From Bacteroidota bacterium (GTDB lineage Bacteria > Bacteroidota > Bacteroidia > Bacteroidales > B39-G9): DNA of 6,141 nucleotides. Below are positions 1 through 6,141 of this stretch, in pieces. The notes below the pieces were generated by a model. The model saw nothing but the letters and a program-made list of their open reading frames with translations, was not told the DNA's origin and did no database searches. The stretch is taken from contig QMPG01000196.1 in NCBI GenBank assembly GCA_003648455.1, forward strand, positions 1-6,141, given 5' to 3'. Both the position numbers and the translations under genes were made by a program. Numbering within the stretch: the first letter of the stretch is position 1; every line of letters begins with the position of its first letter.

Positions 1-249
1 GTTTATTGGTAAAAATAAAATTAGTAATACAAATATTGTTATCACTAATAAAACAGTGGCAATAAAATCTCTATAAGGAAACTCAACTAATGAAACAGAA
101 AGAAAGGGGAGCGATAAAACAACCGACAATAAAATTGATATAAAACAGGCTCTTTTTTCTCCTTCTTTAAATGAGATAAATGCAACATAAATCATTGATA
201 AGAAAATAAAAATTCCCAAAATTAAATTTATTAACAAAATATTTCTCAT
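1..249 (-). CDS. N-terminal part of an unrecognised multi-pass membrane protein (truncated by window edge)
   Basis: An open frame starts at ATG 249-247 and runs without a stop for 83 codons to the window edge, so the gene continues outside. I translated it by hand; it begins [20 protein letters not shown]. It has three hydrophobic segments at about residues 4-26, 34-55 and 62-82. A short charged loop (KEGEKR, residues 28-33) lies between the first two, and an E-F-P-Y-R-D turn (56-61) between the second and third. This pattern fits an inner-membrane protein or a membrane anchor ahead of a soluble domain that is not visible. The start lies 24 bases after the umuC stop with no hairpin between, so read-through from umuDC is possible. 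The leader is A/T-rich with no Shine-Dalgarno sequence. I do not recognise the family. Membrane-anchored redox proteins are one guess, but nothing in the visible part proves it. The open frame and hydrophobic pattern make a real gene likely. Confidence 0.72.
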
Positions 250-273
250 AATTATTATATCTATTTCAAAATT

Positions 274-1536
274 TTATACTTCCAAAATATCATCCCAACA
301 AGTTGTAAATTCTCTTGAGCGCATTTCCGATTTCATTTTCCATTTTTTGTCAAATCCCTCACTAGCAGATTTAATTGTTCCCTGTCCCATTTTTTCATTA
401 ATATTGTCAATAGTGGTCATCAAAACCTTACTTTTCTCAATATCAACATTATCAAAAAGGCTTAATTGGATGTGTTCTTCCGGGATTATTTCATTCAACA
501 TAACACCTGCTTTTTTATAATTCAATCCTTCAACATATATATTTTTCAATGCCTTACCGGCAAATTTAATAAATGTAGAAGTATTATTTGTTGGAACAGG
601 TAATTTTATAACTTCGTGGTTATAATAAAAGTTTTCTTTGTCAAAGCGATTTGTAAGAATATAGATTATTAAAATATTTGCTAATGATTTTTGTTTTCTG
701 AGTTTCCTTGAAGCTGTAGTAATATATGAAGAAATTGCTTGATGCAAATCTTCATATTTGGAAACAGGTTTACCAAATGAACGAGATGAAGTAATCCCTT
801 TTTTATTTTTAGCAACACTCTCTAAAGATATGCATGAAAGACCATTTAATTCTTTAACTGTGCGCAGCCCAACAACTCCAAAATTTTTCTTTATCCATTG
901 TTGATCAGCATTTTTTAACTTATAAACTGTGTTGATATTATTAACCAGCAATTTTTTATTAAATCGTCTGCCTATTCCCCAAACTTCATCAACGGGAATG
1001 TTTTTTAAGAAACTATTTATTTCTTCCTCTTTATTACTAATGTAAACACCATTGAACTGATTATTCTTTTTTGCAATATGAGTAGCTATTTTGGCTAATG
1101 TTTTTGTTTTCCCAACTCCTACCGAAACAGGAATACCTGTCCATTGATAAACAACTCGTTTAATTTCACGTGCATAATTTTCAAGATTATGATAATTAAA
1201 ACCTGAAAAATCTAAAAAAGCTTCGTCAATAGAATAAATCTCGATGTTTGGTGAAAATTTTGACAAAATTGACATTACACGTTGGGACATGTTGCCGTAT
1301 AATGAATAGTTTGAAGAAAAGGCTGTTACATCATTTTGCTTAAAAAATTCTTTAAGCTTAAAAAATGGAGACCCCATTTTTATTTCTAATGCTTTAGCTT
1401 CATTAGAACGAGATACAACACAACCATCATTATTAGAGAGTACTACAACAGGTTTGCTTTCTAACTTTGGATTAAAAACCCGTTCACACGAAACAAAAAA
1501 ATTATTACAATCAACTAAAGCATAAAGATTGTTCAT
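274..1536 (-). CDS. umuC: UmuC-type Y-family translesion DNA polymerase (DNA polymerase V catalytic subunit)
   Basis: This 420-residue protein has the usual UmuC length. It should extend primers across damaged template bases with low fidelity, acting with processed UmuD at stalled forks. The N-terminus has the UmuC signature [16 protein letters not shown] followed by [20 protein letters not shown]. Metal-binding catalytic residues are D9 and, in [10 protein letters not shown]104 and E105. The steric-gate position, Y11 in E. coli UmuC, aligns with F14 here. A helix-hairpin-helix-like [11 protein letters not shown] follows at 187-197, then the little-finger domain (about 245-350). A textbook beta-clamp motif, QLSLF, is at 357-361. 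The C-terminal tail ending in W-K-M-K and then [10 protein letters not shown] matches the DUF4113 tail of UmuC proteins. All catalytic residues are present and there is no frameshift. The ATG lies 6 bases after the umuD stop, so the two genes are very likely co-transcribed. No Shine-Dalgarno sequence precedes it. The assignment to UmuC rather than DinB rests on the signature, the tail and the umuD partner. Confidence 0.96.
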   Translation of the reverse strand: MNNLYALVDCNNFFVSCERVFNPKLESKPVVVLSNNDGCVVSRSNEAKALEIKMGSPFFKLKEFFKQNDVTAFSSNYSLYGNMSQRVMSILSKFSPNIEIYSIDEAFLDFSGFNYHNLENYAREIKRVVYQWTGIPVSVGVGKTKTLAKIATHIAKKNNQFNGVYISNKEEEINSFLKNIPVDEVWGIGRRFNKKLLVNNINTVYKLKNADQQWIKKNFGVVGLRTVKELNGLSCISLESVAKNKKGITSSRSFGKPVSKYEDLHQAISSYITTASRKLRKQKSLANILIIYILTNRFDKENFYYNHEVIKLPVPTNNTSTFIKFAGKALKNIYVEGLNYKKAGVMLNEIIPEEHIQLSLFDNVDIEKSKVLMTTIDNINEKMGQGTIKSASEGFDKKWKMKSEMRSREFTTCWDDILEV

Positions 1537-1542
1537 TAAAAA

Positions 1543-1986
1543 TTACAATTTATGAATTGCATTTGTAACAACACCCCAAATCTTAAAATCCATACTTTCA
1601 GTAATTTCAATGGGAGAAAAATTGTCATTTTCAGGAATTAAATAAAATTTATCATCTGATTTATTAATTCTCTTAACAGTAAATTCTCCGTTAATAACAG
1701 CAATTACAATTGAATTGTTAACAGGTTGTATTGAACGATCAACAATTAATATATCTCCTTCAAAAATACCAATATTCATCATTGAATTACCCTTAGCCTT
1801 AACATAAAATGTTGCTTCAGGATGTATAATAAGGTGTTTATTCAAATCTAACTTTTCTTCAATATAATCATCTGCAGGAGAAGGAAAACCAGCAGAAATA
1901 GTATCAACAAATAAAGGAATTTCAATATTCGTTGATGTGTCTAAATTGTATATTTTTAAAAAATTATTTGTTTTCTTCTTACTCAT
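1543..1986 (-). CDS. umuD: UmuD-like self-cleaving S24 peptidase, polymerase V accessory subunit
   Basis: This 147-residue protein belongs to the LexA/UmuD S24 family; E. coli UmuD has 139 residues. In the known system, RecA filaments on single-stranded DNA trigger self-cleavage, and the shortened UmuD' dimer binds UmuC to form polymerase V. The cleavage site is visible in SAGFPSPADD as A32-G33. The catalytic serine is S68 in KGNSMMNIGIFEGD, and the catalytic lysine is K105 in FTVKR. Their spacing of 37 residues equals that of S60 and K97 in E. coli UmuD. The protein starts with a short basic, asparagine-rich arm (MSKKKTNN) and has no helix-turn-helix, so it is not a LexA repressor or a phage-type repressor. 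The ATG is 45 bases after the DUF3467 stop, and that gap holds tandem repeats that may control the pair. No Shine-Dalgarno sequence is present, as elsewhere in the window. umuC follows after 6 bases. Confidence 0.94.
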   Translation of the reverse strand: MSKKKTNNFLKIYNLDTSTNIEIPLFVDTISAGFPSPADDYIEEKLDLNKHLIIHPEATFYVKAKGNSMMNIGIFEGDILIVDRSIQPVNNSIVIAVINGEFTVKRINKSDDKFYLIPENDNFSPIEITESMDFKIWGVVTNAIHKL

Positions 1987-1993
1987 AATTTAT

Positions 1994-2019
1994 AAAAACG
2001 TATTCTAAAAAAAACGTAT
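1994..2019 (-). repeat. Tandem 10-base direct repeats upstream of umuD, candidate operator or promoter
   Basis: On the minus strand, ATACGTTTTT occurs at 2019-2010 and again at 2003-1994, a period of 16 bases. Both copies lie in the 45-base gap before umuD, with the proximal copy 7 bases from its ATG. Each copy contains TACGTTTT, close to the TAnnTTTG element of Bacteroidota promoters. A TTG at 2022-2020 lies 17 bases ahead of the proximal TACGTTTT, so part of the pair could be a weak promoter. The repeats could equally be a binding site for a regulator of damage response, since UmuD here has no DNA-binding domain of its own. The repeat is directly seen. The regulatory role is inferred, and A/T-rich sequence makes chance similarity possible. 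Confidence 0.45.
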
Positions 2020-2031
2020 CAATAAAAAAAA

Positions 2032-2346
2032 TTATGCTTGAGCTGAAGGTCCTCCAAAATTCATAGGAATTGGGCTACCTGAATTATCAATATTTTTTAT
2101 TTCGCCATTTATTGATTCAAACTTAGCAATGTTATCTTTTAAAGCCATCATTAATCGTTTTGCATGCTCTGGAGTTAAAATAACTCTTGATTTAACTTTT
2201 GCTTTCGGTATTCCCGGCATTATTCTAATAAAATCAACAACAAACTCTGACGATGAGTGAGTTATAACTGCTAAATTTGAATATATACCTTGAGCAACTT
2301 CTTCGTTTAACTCAATATTAATCTGATTTTTATTTTTTTCTTCCAT
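2032..2346 (-). CDS. DUF3467 family protein, rpoC-adjacent small protein of unknown function
   Basis: This 104-residue protein starts at ATG 2346-2344. The core reads INIELNEEVAQGIYSN, then a SSSEFVVDFIRIMPG segment, then KVKSRVILTPEHAKRLMMAL. These match my recollection of the DUF3467 family: a Y-S/A-N motif, a F-V-x-D-F strand and an S/T-PEHAKRL helix. There is no signal peptide or membrane segment, so it is probably cytosolic. The tail after residue 80 is rich in N, G, S and P and looks disordered. The biochemical function is unknown. In Bacteroidota this family often sits directly after rpoC, as here, but the rpoC hairpin terminator intervenes and the gene seems to have its own promoter element. 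An in-frame TTG at 2376 would add 10 residues (TTG read as Met, then QRNINTYLI). I rejected it because the family core begins at the MEEK start and the predicted transcript start falls near that TTG. Confidence 0.88.
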   Translation of the reverse strand: MEEKNKNQINIELNEEVAQGIYSNLAVITHSSSEFVVDFIRIMPGIPKAKVKSRVILTPEHAKRLMMALKDNIAKFESINGEIKNIDNSGSPIPMNFGGPSAQA

Positions 2347-2381
2347 GATTAGATATGTATTAATATTTCTTTGCAAGATAA

Positions 2382-2389
2382 CAAATTTA
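2382..2389 (-). promoter_or_regulatory. Candidate Bacteroidota-type -7 promoter element for the DUF3467 gene
   Basis: The minus strand reads TAAATTTG, an exact match to the TAnnTTTG -7 element used by the primary sigma factor of Bacteroidota. It lies just after the T tract of the rpoC terminator. Initiation about 7 bases downstream would begin the transcript near 2375 and leave a leader of roughly 29 bases before the ATG at 2346. I see no clear TTTG -33 element at the expected distance, because that region is occupied by the terminator hairpin. The match could therefore be chance in A/T-rich DNA. Confidence 0.45.
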
Positions 2390-2396
2390 AAAAATA

Positions 2397-2430
2397 AAAA
2401 AAAGGTATAATACTTATTATACCTTTTTTT
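2397..2430 (-). terminator. Intrinsic terminator after rpoC, symmetric and potentially bidirectional
   Basis: The core inverted repeat is GGTATAATA (2404-2412) and TATTATACC (2415-2423) with CT between on the plus strand; in RNA the innermost A-U pair probably opens to give a 4-base loop. The arms extend perfectly through seven A residues (2397-2403) pairing with seven T residues (2424-2430), so each arm is 16 bases. Reading rpoC outward, the stem is preceded by A residues and followed by a T tract, the classic intrinsic terminator layout. It starts 19 bases after the rpoC stop codon. By symmetry it could also stop plus-strand transcription. The stem is A/T-rich with only two G-C pairs, so its strength is uncertain. 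Confidence 0.85.
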
Positions 2431-2449
2431 GTTCGATTAAAGAAATGAA

Positions 2450-5400
2450 TTATTCTGGAATAATTTCATCATTAATTTCTTCATTTCTTGCTTCAAGCAA
2501 TTTGTCATATTCTTCTTTTGAACCTACAACAATTTTTTGATATGATTTCAATCCTGTTCCAGCAGGAATTAGATGTCCTACAATAACATTCTCTTTTAAG
2601 CCTTCTAACTTGTCATTTTTACCTCTAATTGCCGCTTCATTAAGAACTTTTGTCGTTTCTTGGAACGATGCAGCAGAAATAAAACTCTTAGTTTGTAGAG
2701 CAGCCTTTGTTATTCCTTGTAAAACCTGACTAGATGTTGCAGGAATAGCATCTCTAGTTTGAACAAGACGTAAATCTTTACGCTTTAACACAGAATTTTC
2801 ATCTCTTAATTTACGAGCTGTAATAATCTGTCCTGGTTTTAAATTAGCAGAATCTCCTGCATCTTCAACAACTTTTCTACCGTATAGTTCGTCGTTCTCT
2901 TCTCTAAAATCTTTTTTATCAACAATTTGTTTCTCAAGAAATTTAGAATCACCTTGGTCTTCAATAATAACTTTCTGCATCATTTGGCGAACAATAACTT
3001 CAAAATGCTTGTCGTTAATTTTCACTCCCTGCATTCTATATACCTCTTGAACCTCGTTCACAATATATTCCTGAACTTTTGTAGGCCCTTTAATAGATAA
3101 AATATCAGCAGGAGTAATAGCTCCATCAGAAAGAGGAGTTCCGGACTTAACGTAATCGCTATCCTGAACTAAAATTTGTTTAGACAATGAAACAAGATAT
3201 TTCTTTATTTGACCGGTTTTCGATTCAATAATTATCTCTCTATTACCTCTTTTAATCTTTCCAAAAGACACCTGACCATCAATTTCAGCTACAGTAGCCG
3301 GATTTGATGGGTTACGAGCCTCAAACAACTCGGTAACTCTAGGTAAACCACCGGTAATATCACCACCTTTACCAACTGCACGAGGGATTTTAACAATAAT
3401 CTGACCCTGAGATAAAACTTCACCATCATTAATAATAATATGAGCTCCAACAGGTAAGTTATATGATTTTAGAACTTCTCCTTCATCATTTAATACTCTA
3501 CACAAAGGATTTTTAGTTTTATCTTTTGTCTCAGTAATAACTTTTTCTTTAAATCCTGTTTGCTCATCAGATTCTTCTTTAAAAGTAATACCTTCAATTA
3601 CATTTTGGAATGAAGCTTTACCTGATACTTCTGTAATGATTAATGCATTATAAGGATCCCATTCGCAAATTAAAGTACCTTTTTTAAGCTCATCACCATT
3701 TTTAACATATAATTTTGAGCCATAAGGTATATTATGAGTAGCAAGAACAATACCTGTCTCTTTATCTACAATTCGAATTTCAGCTAAACGGCCAATTACA
3801 ATATCAACTTTGCTTCCATCTTCTTCTGTATGTTCAACAGTTCTTAGCTCTTCAATTTCTGCAATACCATTATAATTAGTTGTAATTGCAGTATCAACAG
3901 CAATATTAGAAGCGGTACCACCAACGTGGAAAGTACGAAGTGTTAACTGAGTTCCCGGCTCACCAATTGACTGAGCAGCAATAACTCCTACGGCTTCACC
4001 TTTTTGAACCATACGTCCTGTTGCAAGATTTCTACCATAACATTTTGCACAAACGCCTCTTTTTGATTCACATGTTAATACTGAACGTATCTCAACTTGA
4101 TCTATTGGAGAATCTTCAATATATTGTGAAATTTCTTCAGTAAATTCTTCTCCGGCTTTAATAATTAACTCACCAGTTAATGGATGATATACATCGTGAA
4201 CAGAAGTTCTACCTAATATTCTTTCATATAATGTTTCAACAACTTCTTCATTGTTTTTAAGCGCTGTTGCAACTAATCCTCTTAAAGTTCCACAGTCTTC
4301 TTCATTAATAATAACATCTTGCGAAACATCAACTAAACGTCTGGTTAAATAACCGGCATCAGCTGTCTTAAGGGCTGTATCAGCCAATCCTTTACGAGCA
4401 CCGTGAGTTGAAATAAAATACTCTAAAACTGAAAGACCTTCTTTAAAGTTTGATAAAATTGGATTTTCAATAATTTCTGAACCTGTTGAACCTGATTTTT
4501 GTGGTTTCGCCATCAAACCTCTCATACCACCTAACTGTCTGATTTGCTCACGAGAACCACGAGCACCAGAATCAAGCATCATATAAACTGAATTGAATCC
4601 TTGATTATCTGTGCTTAACTGTTTTAACAATGTTTGTGTAAGGTTTGCATTGGTATGTGTCCAGATATCAATAATTTGGTTATATCTTTCATTGTTTGTA
4701 ATGAATCCCATGTTATAATTATTCATTACTTCATCAATATGCTTATATCCTTCGTTAACCAATTCTTCTTTCTCTTTAGGCACAATAACATCGTCTAAAT
4801 TAAACGATAATCCACCTTCGAAAGCCATTCTGTAACCAAGATTTTTAATATTATCAAGAAAATCAGCGGTAACTGCTGTTCCACATTTCTTTAATATATT
4901 ACCAATAATATCTCTTAAAGATTTTTTAGTAAGTATTTCATTTATGAAACCAACCTCGTTTGGAACGAACTCATTAACAATTACTCTACCAACAGTTGTT
5001 TCAATTAGTTTGCTTACCGTTTTATCTTCTTCAATATATTCAACTTTAACTTTTATATTTGCATGAATATCAACAACCTTCTCATTATAAGCAATTTTAA
5101 CCTCTTCTGGAGAATAGAATACAAGTCCTTCTCCTTTCATACCTTTTCTTGCCTTGGTAATATAATATAAACCAAGCACCATATCCTGAGAAGGTACAGT
5201 AACAGGTGTTCCGTTAGCAGGATTTAAAATATTGTGAGAAGCTAGCATTAGCATTTGTGCCTCTAAAACAGCAGCATTACCAAGTGGTAAATGAACAGCC
5301 ATTTGGTCACCATCAAAGTCAGCATTAAAACCAGTACAAGCCAATGGATGTAATTGAATTGCTTTTCCCTCAATTAATTTTGGCTGAAAAGCCTGAATAC

Positions 5401-6141
5401 CAAGACGGTGAAGAGTTGGAGCACGGTTTAATAAAACAGGATGTCCTTTTAAAACGTTTTCTAAAATATCCCATACTACAGGATCTTTTCGGTCAACTAT
5501 TTTCTTAGCAGACTTAACTGTTTTTACAATTCCTCTCTCAATTAATTTCCTGATAATAAAAGGTTTATATAACTCAGCAGCCATTCCCTTAGGAATACCA
5601 CACTCACCCATCTTTAATTCAGGTCCTACAACAATAACTGAACGAGCAGAATAATCAACCCTCTTACCTAATAAATTTTGACGGAATCTTCCTTTTTTAC
5701 CTTTTAAACTATCGCTTAATGATTTTAAAGGACGATTTGCATCTGTTTTAACAGCATTCGATTTTCTTGAATTATCAAATAAAGAATCAACAGCTTCCTG
5801 CAACATTCTTTTCTCGTTTCGAAGAATAACCTCAGGAGCTTTTATCTCAATAAGACGTTTAAGTCTGTTGTTTCTGATAATAACACGACGATACAAGTCA
5901 TTTAAATCGGAAGTGGCAAATCTACCACCATCAAGTGGAACAAGAGGTCGAAGTTCTGGAGGAATTACCGGAACTATTTTTACAATCATCCATTCAGGGT
6001 GGTTAACTAATTTGGAAGCACGGAATGCTTCAACAACCTGAAGTCTTTTTAAAGCTTCGTTTTTACGTTGTTGAGAAGTTTCTGTATTTGCTTTATGTCT
6101 TAAAGAGTAAGATAATTCATCTAAATCTATGCGTGCTAATA
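2450..6141 (-). CDS. rpoC: DNA-directed RNA polymerase beta' subunit (5' end outside window)
   Basis: This is the largest subunit of RNA polymerase and forms the catalytic centre and clamp. The frame runs from the window edge to the stop at 2452-2450, giving 1229 visible residues; about 200 N-terminal residues, including the first zinc-binding domain, are missing. A Met codon at 5989 is internal: upstream codons continue as typical RpoC ([20 protein letters not shown], then NHPEW). Visible residues run in family order: the sigma-binding clamp coiled coil (about 78-122), the switch region [18 protein letters not shown], and the catalytic NADFDGD at 272-278 (5306-5326) with its three Mg-binding aspartates. 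The bridge helix region follows around [20 protein letters not shown]. The second zinc site has its first Cys at 4292-4294 and [11 protein letters not shown] at 4040-4072. The trigger loop is [13 protein letters not shown] (3926-3964), with His at 738. A long beta-rich insertion and the C-terminal assembly region close the protein. No frameshift or missing key residue is seen. rpoB is expected just upstream, outside the window. Confidence 0.98.
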   Translation of the reverse strand, partial: LARIDLDELSYSLRHKANTETSQQRKNEALKRLQVVEAFRASKLVNHPEWMIVKIVPVIPPELRPLVPLDGGRFATSDLNDLYRRVIIRNNRLKRLIEIKAPEVILRNEKRMLQEAVDSLFDNSRKSNAVKTDANRPLKSLSDSLKGKKGRFRQNLLGKRVDYSARSVIVVGPELKMGECGIPKGMAAELYKPFIIRKLIERGIVKTVKSAKKIVDRKDPVVWDILENVLKGHPVLLNRAPTLHRLGIQAFQPKLIEGKAIQLHPLACTGFNADFDGDQMAVHLPLGNAAVLEAQMLMLASHNILNPANGTPVTVPSQDMVLGLYYITKARKGMKGEGLVFYSPEEVKIAYNEKVVDIHANIKVKVEYIEEDKTVSKLIETTVGRVIVNEFVPNEVGFINEILTKKSLRDIIGNILKKCGTAVTADFLDNIKNLGYRMAFEGGLSFNLDDVIVPKEKEELVNEGYKHIDEVMNNYNMGFITNNERYNQIIDIWTHTNANLTQTLLKQLSTDNQGFNSVYMMLDSGARGSREQIRQLGGMRGLMAKPQKSGSTGSEIIENPILSNFKEGLSVLEYFISTHGARKGLADTALKTADAGYLTRRLVDVSQDVIINEEDCGTLRGLVATALKNNEEVVETLYERILGRTSVHDVYHPLTGELIIKAGEEFTEEISQYIEDSPIDQVEIRSVLTCESKRGVCAKCYGRNLATGRMVQKGEAVGVIAAQSIGEPGTQLTLRTFHVGGTASNIAVDTAITTNYNGIAEIEELRTVEHTEEDGSKVDIVIGRLAEIRIVDKETGIVLATHNIPYGSKLYVKNGDELKKGTLICEWDPYNALIITEVSGKASFQNVIEGITFKEESDEQTGFKEKVITETKDKTKNPLCRVLNDEGEVLKSYNLPVGAHIIINDGEVLSQGQIIVKIPRAVGKGGDITGGLPRVTELFEARNPSNPATVAEIDGQVSFGKIKRGNREIIIESKTGQIKKYLVSLSKQILVQDSDYVKSGTPLSDGAITPADILSIKGPTKVQEYIVNEVQEVYRMQGVKINDKHFEVIVRQMMQKVIIEDQGDSKFLEKQIVDKKDFREENDELYGRKVVEDAGDSANLKPGQIITARKLRDENSVLKRKDLRLVQTRDAIPATSSQVLQGITKAALQTKSFISAASFQETTKVLNEAAIRGKNDKLEGLKENVIVGHLIPAGTGLKSYQKIVVGSKEEYDKLLEARNEEINDEIIPE

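Noticed and set aside
250..273. Promoter for the membrane gene in the gap after umuC
   Set aside because: The minus strand contains AAATTTTG, which fails the TA at the start of TAnnTTTG, and there is no clear upstream partner element.
1543..1986. LexA repressor or phage-type repressor instead of UmuD
   Set aside because: The S24 peptidase core is present, but the roughly 30 residues before the cleavage site are too short for a helix-turn-helix domain, and umuC follows directly.
2374..2376. In-frame TTG as the start of the DUF3467 gene
   Set aside because: It would add a 10-residue extension not typical of the family and lies about where the predicted promoter would start transcription. The ATG at 2346-2344 fits the family start.
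5451..5460. Palindrome AAAACGTTTT resembling half of the repeats upstream of umuD
   Set aside because: It lies inside conserved rpoC coding sequence and is a single copy in A/T-rich DNA, most simply explained by codon choice.
5987..5989. Met codon as a possible rpoC start, giving a 1179-residue protein
   Set aside because: The frame stays open to the window edge, and the 50 upstream codons encode typical conserved RpoC sequence ending NHPEW, so this Met is internal.

Overview
The window suggests a low-GC member of the Bacteroidota, probably Bacteroidales or a close relative. The evidence is the RpoC sequence type, a DUF3467 protein directly after rpoC, A/T-rich leaders with no Shine-Dalgarno sequence, and a TAnnTTTG-type promoter element. 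All genes lie on the minus strand, so the biological reading order runs from base 6141 down to base 1. No stretch of more than about 100 bases lacks a gene. I saw no tRNA, rRNA, CRISPR array or insertion sequence.

Reading in gene order, the window opens inside rpoC (2450-6141), the beta' subunit of RNA polymerase. Its first roughly 200 residues lie outside the window, and the rest is intact to the stop codon. A perfect symmetric hairpin with a T tract (2397-2430) ends this transcription unit. A candidate promoter element (2382-2389) immediately follows and would drive a small DUF3467 gene (2032-2346), a frequent neighbour of rpoC in this phylum but of unknown function.

Next comes a two-gene DNA-damage-tolerance unit, umuD (1543-1986) followed by umuC (274-1536), separated by only 6 bases. 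UmuD is a self-cleaving peptidase without a DNA-binding domain. UmuC is a Y-family translesion polymerase with a clamp-binding motif. The 45-base gap before umuD carries a tandem pair of 10-base repeats spaced 16 bases apart, a good candidate for the control site of the pair. After umuC, 24 bases later, a further open frame starts (249 down to base 1 and beyond). It encodes the N-terminus of an unrecognised membrane protein with three hydrophobic segments.

The window therefore joins core transcription machinery (rpoC plus the DUF3467 gene) to an error-prone repair cassette and the start of a membrane protein gene. I see no clear previously undescribed system. The least explained parts are the DUF3467 gene beside rpoC, the tandem repeats before umuD, and the truncated membrane gene.
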